Shown here piece by piece: positions 1-5,461 of a stretch of 9,340 nucleotides of DNA. The DNA comes from CAJXWH01 sp964343365 (lineage in GTDB: Bacteria; Pseudomonadota; Gammaproteobacteria; Arenicellales; UBA868). The notes under the pieces are model-generated. The model was not told the DNA's origin, ran no database searches, and was given only the letters and a program-made list of their open reading frames with translations. The first letter of the stretch is position 1. Each line of letters starts with the position of its first letter. The translations under genes and the position numbers were made by a program. The stretch lies in NCBI GenBank assembly GCA_964343365.1, contig CAYFJI010000074.1, positions 1 through 9,340 on the forward strand, written 5' to 3'.

Positions 1-368
1 TCACTATTGGGTTCACTATAATTAGCGCCAGTCCGTGATCCAAGCATTTGCATATCGTTACCGATGATTTCAGTAATCCATCGATCTTGGTCATTCTGAT
101 CTTTCCATTTTCGCGTTCTGATACTACCTTCTATATACACTTGGGAGCCTTTTTTTAAATATTCTTCAGCAATTTCTGCCAAACGGCCAAAAAATACCAC
201 TCGATGCCATTCCGTTCTCTCTTGGCGCTCCCCAGACTGCTTGTCTTTCCAACTCTCAGTTGTTGCAACAGTGATATTTGCCATGGCGCTACCATTGGCG
301 GTATACCTGACTTCTGGGTCACGCCCCAAATTTCCCACGACAATCGCTTTGTTTACCCCTCGTGCCAT
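1..368 (-). CDS. ssb: Single-stranded DNA-binding protein SSB (partial, C-terminus beyond left edge)
   Basis: SSB coats single-stranded DNA as a tetramer in replication, recombination and repair, and recruits partner proteins through its C-terminal tail. The minus-strand reading gives 122 codons starting MARGVNKAIVVGNLGRDPEV and stays open to the window edge. The OB-fold matches E. coli SSB closely: VGNLGRDPEVRY near the N-terminus, TEWHRVVFFGRLAE at about 52-66, GSQVYIEGSIRTRKW at 74-88 and MQMLG at 106-110. The aromatic residues that stack on DNA in E. coli SSB are kept (W40, W54, F60, W88). The flexible linker and acidic tail lie outside the window. The ATG at 368-366 is chosen because a perfect AGGAGG lies 8 bases upstream and the N-terminus matches the family. 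The gene is divergent from uvrA, the arrangement known from E. coli. The identification is secure; only the missing tail is unknown. Confidence 0.96.
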   Translation of the reverse strand, partial: MARGVNKAIVVGNLGRDPEVRYTANGSAMANITVATTESWKDKQSGERQERTEWHRVVFFGRLAEIAEEYLKKGSQVYIEGSIRTRKWKDQNDQDRWITEIIGNDMQMLGSRTGANYSEPNS

Positions 369-376
369 ATCTAATT

Positions 377-382
377 CCTCCT
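377..382 (-). promoter_or_regulatory. Shine-Dalgarno site of ssb
   Basis: On the minus strand AGGAGG is followed by 8 bases and then the ssb ATG. It is the only consensus-strength ribosome-binding site in front of any of the five genes here, which fits the high expression usual for SSB. Confidence 0.85.
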
Positions 383-494
383 ATTCATAGATAGCCCTAA
401 CACACATCTTAACCTGACAATTAGGTGTTCCATTGTTTATGTTCGTCTTAACGTAACCACAATAATGATCTAGGCTTAGTTTAAAGTAAATCTT

Positions 495-522
495 TTGGAT
501 ATGAATAACAACATTCTATAAT
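495..522 (+). promoter_or_regulatory. Candidate sigma70-type promoter toward uvrA (distal)
   Basis: A perfect -10 hexamer TATAAT (517-522) lies 16 bases after TTGGAT (495-500), which keeps only the TTG of the -35 consensus. It would give a leader of about 180 bases before uvrA. In AT-rich sequence a TATAAT can occur by chance, so this is tentative. Confidence 0.3.
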
Positions 523-576
523 ACACCTAAATTAAAAATAGTCGCACCAAATATAAATATAACCCAATTCATTTTA

Positions 577-605
577 TTGTAGGATTGATGACTAGATTCT
601 ATAAG
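577..605 (+). promoter_or_regulatory. Candidate sigma70-type promoter toward uvrA (proximal)
   Basis: TTGTAG (577-582) and TATAAG (600-605) are separated by 17 bases, the optimal spacing. The -10 matches consensus at 5 of 6 positions and the -35 at 3 of 6. Transcription would start near 612, about 95 bases ahead of the uvrA ATG. A further TATAAA at 687-692 has no partner at proper spacing; if used it would give an almost leaderless mRNA. Confidence 0.33.
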
Positions 606-706
606 GAACTTGCTGAAAAAATTATTTTCTGGCCTAGGTAATTCCACAATTAAGTAGGCAGCTGAAATTGAAAATCCACAGTTGAATATAAAATTTACAC
701 TTAATA

Positions 707-3556
707 ATGCAACAAATCCAAATCCGTGGTGCCCGAACCCATAATCTCAAGAACATTGATCTAGATCTTCCACGCGACAAACTAATTGTAATAACCGGAA
801 TCTCCGGTTCGGGTAAATCATCCCTGGCATTTGATACTATTTATGCAGAAGGTCAACGACGTTACGTTGAATCGTTATCTGCATACGCCAGACAATTTCT
901 TTCTCTAATGGAAAAACCTGATGTAGATTTGATCGAAGGATTATCACCTGCTATTAGCATCGAACAAAAATCCTCTTCACACAACCCCCGATCTACAGTA
1001 GGTACCGTAACCGAAATTTATGATTATCTAAGATTGCTTTATTCACGTGTAGGAGAGCCGAGATGTCCGAAACACAATCGCCCTCTCAGCGCAAGCACTG
1101 TATCAGAAATGGTCGATAGAGTGATGGAATTGCCAAAGCAATCACGTTTGCTTCTTCTCGCTCCAATAATCAAAGAACGAAAAGGTGAGCACAAACAACT
1201 TATCCAAGATCTTCGTAGGCAAGGTTACATTCGAGCACGTATTAATGGAGTAGTTTATGACCTAGACCAAGTACCATCTTTAGACAAAAATCTAAACCAT
1301 AGTATAGAGATCGTTGTTGATCGAATTGTCACTGATTCTGGTATTGAACAACGATTGGCTGAATCTTTTGAAACAACATTAGCATTAGCTAATGACATTG
1401 CGCTAGTTCATGTGGTATCGTCAGACGATAAAAACCCAGTTGAAGATCTTTTATTTTCAGCTAAGTATTCCTGCCCACACTGTGGATATAGCCTAAAAGA
1501 ACTAGAACCGAGAATTTTCTCATTCAATAACCCAGCTGGTGCATGTCCTGATTGTGATGGGCTGGGTGCGCGTCAATTCTTCGATCCAGATAGAGTGATA
1601 CAAGACCCCAAACTAAGTCTAGCAGCTGGCGCAATTTCAGGCTGGGATCGCCGCAATGCATTTTACTTTAATATGCTTTCCTGTTTATCTAGGCACTATG
1701 GCTTCGATATTGATAAACCGTTTGCACAACTTAAAAAAGATCTCAAAGAAATAATTCTGTACGGCAGTGGTGAGGAAAAAATATCCTTCACTTACCAACG
1801 TTCACATGGGCGTAGGGGGCGTCGCCGAACCCACGCTTTCGAAGGAATAATACCAAACATGGAGCGTAAATATAGAGAATCCGAATCTAATACGATTCGA
1901 GAAGAACTGGCACGTTATTTGAACACACAACCCTGTAAAAATTGTAAGGGTAGCCGATTACGCATTGAATCACGATCTGTCTTCGTTAACGAGCTACCTC
2001 TTCATGAAATATCGTCAATGACCATTGAAAAATCGCTTCAGTTTTTTGAGAACCTCAATTTAGCTGGTCGCCAAGGAGAAATTGCGACAAAAATTGTAAA
2101 TGAAATCATTAATCGATTGAGGTTTCTAGCCAACGTCGGTCTCGAATACCTAACGCTAGATAGATCTGCAGAGACTCTATCAGGTGGCGAGTCACAACGA
2201 ATAAGGCTGGCATCTCAAATTGGGTCGGGATTAGTAGGGGTAATGTATATCTTAGATGAACCATCAATTGGGTTGCATCAAAGAGATAATGCTAGGTTAC
2301 TTCGAACTTTGACGCAACTTCGAGATTTAGGAAATACAGTAGTCGTGGTTGAACATGATGAAGAAGCTATACTCAACGCTGATCACTTAGTCGACCTGGG
2401 TCCTGGTGCTGGCGAAACAGGTGGGGAGGTAGTTTTCTCTGGATCACCTAAAGCAGTTATGACTTGTGCGAAATCTTTAACAGGTCAATACCTAGGAAAA
2501 TATTTAACTATTGAGATACCAAATAAAAGAAGAAATCCAAATGCGAGCGAACAACTAAAAGTTAGAGGCGCTCGAGGAAATAATCTAAAAAATATTGATA
2601 TTGATATACCGGTTGGATTGTTGACTTGCATCACAGGAGTGTCAGGCTCTGGCAAATCTACTCTAGTAAACCAAACAATCTTTCCTGCTCTCTTAAAAGA
2701 ATTAAATCAAAATCGTCGTCAACATGAGGCATATGATTATATTGACGGCCTTAAATATTTTGATAAAGTTATTGAAATCAATCAACGCCCTATTGGACGT
2801 ACGCCTAGATCAAACCCTGCTACTTATAGCGGTTTGTTCACCCCAATCCGCGAATTATTTTCGGGCACTCCCGAATCAAGAGCACGCGGTTATAAGCCAG
2901 GACGTTTTTCATTTAATGTCCGCGGTGGTCGTTGCGAAGTTTGCCAAGGAGATGGTCTTATAAAAGTTGAAATGCATTTTCTTCCAGATATATATGTTCC
3001 CTGTGACGCATGTAGTAATGCTCGCTATAATCGAGAAACATTGGATATTAAATATAAGGGAAAGACTATAAGTGATGTTCTCAACATGACCGTAACTGAA
3101 GCAGCAGAATTTTTCTGCGCTATACCCATGATCAAACGAAAATTAGATACATTAATTGATGTTGGTCTCGGATACATAAAAGTTGGACAAAGCGCGACAA
3201 CCCTCTCAGGAGGAGAGGCACAACGAATAAAATTGTCGAAAGAACTTTCTAAAAGAGATACTGGTCGAACGCTATATATCTTAGACGAACCAACAACAGG
3301 CCTTCATTTTCACGATATTAAACAACTTCTCTCAGTCTTACATCGATTGAGAGATCGTGGAAATACAGTATTAGTAATTGAGCACAATCTCGATGTAATA
3401 AAGACTGCTGACTGGATCATCGATCTAGGCCCTGAAGGCGGCCATAGAGGTGGTAATCTAATTGGAGCTGGAACACCCGAAGAAATGGTTCAAATTCGCG
3501 ACTCTTATACGGGACAATTTCTGTTACCTCTCTTGAAAAATAATGCTTCCGCATAA
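707..3556 (+). CDS. uvrA: Excinuclease ABC subunit A (UvrA), DNA damage recognition ATPase
   Basis: UvrA is the damage-sensing ATPase of nucleotide excision repair; as a dimer it finds bulky lesions with UvrB and loads UvrB, which then recruits UvrC. The protein has 949 residues (E. coli 940) and begins MQQIQIRGARTHNLKNIDL, matching the family start. It carries two ABC ATPase modules. Module one has Walker A GISGSGKSS at 31-39, a zinc site with C256, C259, C280 and C283, signature LSGGE at 491-495 and Walker B ILDEP at 515-519. Module two has Walker A GVSGSGKST at 644-652, a zinc site with C743, C746, C766 and C769, LSGGE at 833-837 and ILDEP at 858-862. An Arg-rich patch (369-374) lies between the halves of module one. 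After the last zinc cysteine the usual KGKRYN reads SNARYN, a small oddity. The ATG has no visible Shine-Dalgarno site. The gene is divergent from ssb and convergent with the sulfate-activation gene. Confidence 0.98.
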   Translation: MQQIQIRGARTHNLKNIDLDLPRDKLIVITGISGSGKSSLAFDTIYAEGQRRYVESLSAYARQFLSLMEKPDVDLIEGLSPAISIEQKSSSHNPRSTVGTVTEIYDYLRLLYSRVGEPRCPKHNRPLSASTVSEMVDRVMELPKQSRLLLLAPIIKERKGEHKQLIQDLRRQGYIRARINGVVYDLDQVPSLDKNLNHSIEIVVDRIVTDSGIEQRLAESFETTLALANDIALVHVVSSDDKNPVEDLLFSAKYSCPHCGYSLKELEPRIFSFNNPAGACPDCDGLGARQFFDPDRVIQDPKLSLAAGAISGWDRRNAFYFNMLSCLSRHYGFDIDKPFAQLKKDLKEIILYGSGEEKISFTYQRSHGRRGRRRTHAFEGIIPNMERKYRESESNTIREELARYLNTQPCKNCKGSRLRIESRSVFVNELPLHEISSMTIEKSLQFFENLNLAGRQGEIATKIVNEIINRLRFLANVGLEYLTLDRSAETLSGGESQRIRLASQIGSGLVGVMYILDEPSIGLHQRDNARLLRTLTQLRDLGNTVVVVEHDEEAILNADHLVDLGPGAGETGGEVVFSGSPKAVMTCAKSLTGQYLGKYLTIEIPNKRRNPNASEQLKVRGARGNNLKNIDIDIPVGLLTCITGVSGSGKSTLVNQTIFPALLKELNQNRRQHEAYDYIDGLKYFDKVIEINQRPIGRTPRSNPATYSGLFTPIRELFSGTPESRARGYKPGRFSFNVRGGRCEVCQGDGLIKVEMHFLPDIYVPCDACSNARYNRETLDIKYKGKTISDVLNMTVTEAAEFFCAIPMIKRKLDTLIDVGLGYIKVGQSATTLSGGEAQRIKLSKELSKRDTGRTLYILDEPTTGLHFHDIKQLLSVLHRLRDRGNTVLVIEHNLDVIKTADWIIDLGPEGGHRGGNLIGAGTPEEMVQIRDSYTGQFLLPLLKNNASA
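3536..3554 (-). terminator. Possible intrinsic terminator of the minus-strand SAT-like/APS kinase gene
   Basis: Read on the minus strand, ATGC-GGAA-GCAT forms a short hairpin with a stable GNRA-type tetraloop closed by C-G, followed by TATTTTT. It lies 31 bases beyond the stop codon of the minus-strand gene, inside the last codons of uvrA. The perfect stem is only 4 bp (one mismatch then one more pair), so it would be a weak terminator. On the plus strand the hairpin is not followed by a T-run. Confidence 0.33.
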
Positions 3557-3584
3557 GGATGATTGACAGATTGATCTTATGGAT

Positions 3585-5213
3585 TCAACTTATTTCTAAA
3601 AAACCTTTTTTCAAAAGATAATCCATAATTTCATCGCACGCTTTTGATATGCTGAATTCTGATGTGTCAATTACCATTTCAGCATTTTCTGGCACTTCAT
3701 AAGGATCACTGACACCGGTAAACTGTTTTATTTCCCCTGTTCTAGCTTTAGCATATAGACCCTTACGGTCACGTTGTTCACAAACAGCGATTGGAGTGGA
3801 AAGATAAATCTCTATAAATCTACCGTTTTCTTGTATTAAACTTCGCACCTCACGGCGAACAGCTCGATACGGTGCGATCGGCGCGCAAATTGCGATTCCC
3901 CTATTCTTTGTTATCTCATTCGCAACAAAACCGATCCGTCGAATGTTTAAGTCACGATGTGCTCGAGAAAACCCCAGTTCGCTTGATAGGTTTTGGCGAA
4001 CAATATCGCCATCTAATAGTGTAACAGATCTCCCACCACGCACTCCCAGGATTGCCTCAATCGTTTTTGCTAGGGTAGATTTTCCAGATCCCGATAACCC
4101 AGTAAAGAATAAGGTGAATCCGATTTCACTATTTGATAGGTAAATTTTGGATAAACTTTCAATAACTTGGGGGAAACTAAACCAATCAGGAATTCTGTTT
4201 CTTAACGCTAAATCACGGCGAAAATCCTTCTCTGAGTAATTACAAATCTCTTCAGTTTTTTCTGGGGCCTTAGAATTATCTATATACATCTTTTTCTTTA
4301 ACGAGTAAGTTTGTTCTTCAACCGCTACCATTTGAATAGAAATTTCATCCGAATATTTCTCTACCAATTCCTGAGATTCATACTTGCCATAGAATGTCTG
4401 GGATACATCTTCAATTGGTGGAGAACAATCATTTGGACCAACAACAAAATGGGAGCATCCGTAATTTCGATGAATAATACTTTTCCACAACGTTTCTCTA
4501 GGCCCAGCCATCCGCATCCTGACCGGTAGTAAACATAATTTTGCTGTATCGTTCGGCAAATAGCGGAGAGCAGTCTCCCAAGATTGAATGCGCGGGAAAA
4601 ATTCCCTGCTTCTTACTTCGTTTTGATCCACAACCGGCAATAAAAGTACTTTGGCGCTAATTTTTCTCGAAACTTTGATAATTAAATCCCTTTCAAGTCG
4701 ATGACAAATATTCCAGGTCTGAAAACCGATCACTCCTGGCAGATTTTCGCTCTCAAACTCCTCGCGGATTTCATCGGCTCGGTATCTTAGATTCAAAAAA
4801 TCATAATGACTAGGTCGCTGCATAAACTCAATAACTCCCCCAACGTATATCTTCTGAACTTCATCTAACAAAATACGAACACCTGGGTGTTTGCAGGATA
4901 CAGTTCCATAAATTGCCTGAGCTTCCTGCATACGATCAGGCTGCCAAATATCATTGACTCGCAAACAACCAACAGTAACTCCCTCGCCATCACGGAGACC
5001 TAACAAATCTCCTAAATCAATTTGCTCCGCTTCTTTCTCCGAGACGTCAAGTACAATAGGTATAGGCCACAATGTATTGTCGACTAAACGCGCATCTTGC
5101 AATACCCGCTCGTAGTCGCCACGACCCATATAACCATTCAACGGGTTGAGCGCGCCATTTTCAAAAAGTTCCAAATCATAGAGTTGGCGTCTGTTTAGAG
5201 TCACTGAGAACAT
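3585..5213 (-). CDS. SAT-like domain (altered active site) fused to adenylylsulfate kinase
   Basis: The family makes PAPS from sulfate: ATP sulfurylase (SAT) forms APS and APS kinase (CysC) phosphorylates it. The 542-residue product has a SAT-like region (about 1-355) and an APS kinase (about 363-540). The kinase looks functional: P-loop GLSGSGKST 372-380, DGDIVR 401-406, GFSRAHRDLNIRRI 414-427, KGLYAKAR 484-491, FTG 498-500. IAP at 446-448 replaces the ISP of E. coli CysC, whose serine becomes phosphorylated; I believe this change also occurs in other kinases of the family. The SAT-like part keeps its scaffold (MRMAGPRETLW, RNYGCSHFVVG, IPDWFSFPQV), but QTRNPxHRAHE reads QTWNICHRLER (165-175), GRDHAGPG reads GPNDCSPP (259-266) and ISGT reads NYSE (325-328). 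No frameshift is visible. APS kinase activity is likely; ATP sulfurylase activity is doubtful. The ATG matches the family N-terminus but lacks a clear Shine-Dalgarno site. It is convergent with uvrA and divergent from aceE. No symbol is given because the SAT half may not do the reaction that 'sat' implies. Confidence 0.88.
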   Translation of the reverse strand: MFSVTLNRRQLYDLELFENGALNPLNGYMGRGDYERVLQDARLVDNTLWPIPIVLDVSEKEAEQIDLGDLLGLRDGEGVTVGCLRVNDIWQPDRMQEAQAIYGTVSCKHPGVRILLDEVQKIYVGGVIEFMQRPSHYDFLNLRYRADEIREEFESENLPGVIGFQTWNICHRLERDLIIKVSRKISAKVLLLPVVDQNEVRSREFFPRIQSWETALRYLPNDTAKLCLLPVRMRMAGPRETLWKSIIHRNYGCSHFVVGPNDCSPPIEDVSQTFYGKYESQELVEKYSDEISIQMVAVEEQTYSLKKKMYIDNSKAPEKTEEICNYSEKDFRRDLALRNRIPDWFSFPQVIESLSKIYLSNSEIGFTLFFTGLSGSGKSTLAKTIEAILGVRGGRSVTLLDGDIVRQNLSSELGFSRAHRDLNIRRIGFVANEITKNRGIAICAPIAPYRAVRREVRSLIQENGRFIEIYLSTPIAVCEQRDRKGLYAKARTGEIKQFTGVSDPYEVPENAEMVIDTSEFSISKACDEIMDYLLKKGFLEIS

Positions 5214-5236
5214 TTATTTCATCTGCTCACGTGGTT

Positions 5237-5248
5237 AACTTTAAAGTT
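5237..5248. repeat. Perfect 12-bp palindrome upstream of the SAT-like/APS kinase gene
   Basis: AACTTTAAAGTT is its own reverse complement. It lies 23 bases ahead of the start codon of the minus-strand gene, probably in its leader, where a bound repressor or an RNA stem could affect expression. A 12-bp palindrome can arise by chance in AT-rich DNA, so an operator role is inference. Confidence 0.4.
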
Positions 5249-5276
5249 GTTGCGTCCATGGATGGAGAATTCTACG

Positions 5277-5288
5277 CGATATTTATCG
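5277..5288. repeat. Inverted repeat CGATA-TT-TATCG in the divergent control region
   Basis: Two 5-base arms with a 2-base centre form a near-perfect dyad, CGATATTTATCG, about 65 bases ahead of the minus-strand gene. It would sit between a weak candidate minus-strand -35 (TTACTT, 5291-5296) and -10 (TAGAAT, 5269-5274, spacing 16), so it could be an operator overlapping that promoter. The promoter assignment is itself weak. Confidence 0.35.
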
Positions 5289-5316
5289 TTAAGTAATCCC
5301 AAATAAGATCATGAAT

Positions 5317-5343
5317 ATTGGTAACATTCCCATGTGAGCCAAT
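5317..5343. repeat. Interrupted inverted repeat ATTGG...CCAAT upstream of the aceE promoter
   Basis: The arms ATTGG (5317-5321) and CCAAT (5339-5343) enclose inner arms ACAT (5324-5327) and ATGT (5332-5335) around TCCC. The dyad ends 4 bases before the TTGACA element in front of aceE. The left arm reads ATTGGT, like half of the E. coli PdhR operator (ATTGGT-N3-ACCAAT), but the spacing does not fit PdhR. It could bind a regulator of aceE or of the divergent gene. Confidence 0.3.
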
Positions 5344-5347
5344 TAGT

Positions 5348-5380
5348 TTGACACGCTAAGACCAAGTAACATGTTATAAT
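5348..5380 (+). promoter_or_regulatory. Extended -10 promoter of the aceE-aceF operon
   Basis: TGTTATAAT at 5372-5380 is a perfect extended -10 element (TGn before TATAAT, hexamer at 5375-5380). A perfect TTGACA lies at 5348-5353, but its spacing of 21 bases is too long for normal joint use; the better-spaced TGTTAT (18 bases) matches only 4 of 6. An extended -10 does not require a good -35. The predicted start near 5387 gives a leader of about 70 bases before aceE. This is the best promoter in the window and fits a highly expressed metabolic operon. Confidence 0.6.
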
Positions 5381-5394
5381 TAACGCTAGGTGGT

Positions 5395-5433
5395 ATGAGA
5401 TCTTACAATTTTTCAGTTTCCGTTCTGCGGTAG
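5395..5433 (+). other. Possible 12-codon upstream reading frame in the aceE leader
   Basis: An ATG at 5395 opens a frame reading MRSYNFSVSVLR and stopping at TAG 5431-5433. It is preceded by AGGTGG at 5388-5393, closer to the ATG than ideal. If transcription starts near 5387 this would be the first frame the ribosome meets. A second element, ATG followed directly by TAA (5439-5444), lies just before aceE. Leader control is possible, but a chance ATG in 70 bases is equally plausible. I would not call it a gene. Confidence 0.2.
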
Positions 5434-5461
5434 GTTTTATGTAAGTAAAATTTTGACCAAA

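Larger units (their letters stand above)
369..706. other. Divergent ssb/uvrA intergenic region
   Basis: These 338 AT-rich bases separate the ssb and uvrA start codons. No reading frame with a plausible start and ribosome-binding site is visible, and no RNA gene. It must hold the promoters of both genes. In E. coli this region carries LexA-controlled promoters, but I found no sequence fitting CTGT-N8-ACAG. The nearest dyad, CTG...CACAG at 662-681, spans 20 bases rather than 16 and is a poor match. Two candidate plus-strand promoters are listed separately. I could not settle on a convincing ssb promoter on the minus strand. Confidence 0.7.

Noticed and set aside
155..343. Minus-strand frame of 62 codons
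   Set aside because: It overlaps ssb in another frame on the same strand; the ssb frame has clear family homology and a strong ribosome-binding site.
662..681. CTG...CACAG dyad as a possible SOS box upstream of uvrA
   Set aside because: It spans 20 bases rather than the 16 of CTGT-N8-ACAG and its left arm has only CTG; a chance match is more likely.
2724..2963. Plus-strand frame of 79 codons inside uvrA
   Set aside because: It is an out-of-frame reading of the conserved UvrA module two; no recognisable domain.
3567..3590. TTGATC...GGATTCAA imperfect hairpin between the convergent stops
   Set aside because: The stem is short with a bulge and lacks a T-run on either strand.
3598..3611. AAAAAACCTTTTTT dyad as a uvrA terminator
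   Set aside because: The stem would contain only A-T pairs with a tiny loop and lies in codons for Lys-Lys-Gly-Phe-Leu; too weak to call.
3943..4529. Two plus-strand frames (3943-4143, 4311-4529) opposite the SAT-like/APS kinase gene
   Set aside because: They are antisense readings of a gene with strong homology; no ribosome-binding site or domain.
3585..5213. Frameshift or sequencing error as the cause of the SAT motif changes
   Set aside because: Family-like sequence continues in frame before, between and after every altered motif and the length is near normal, so the changes are substitutions.
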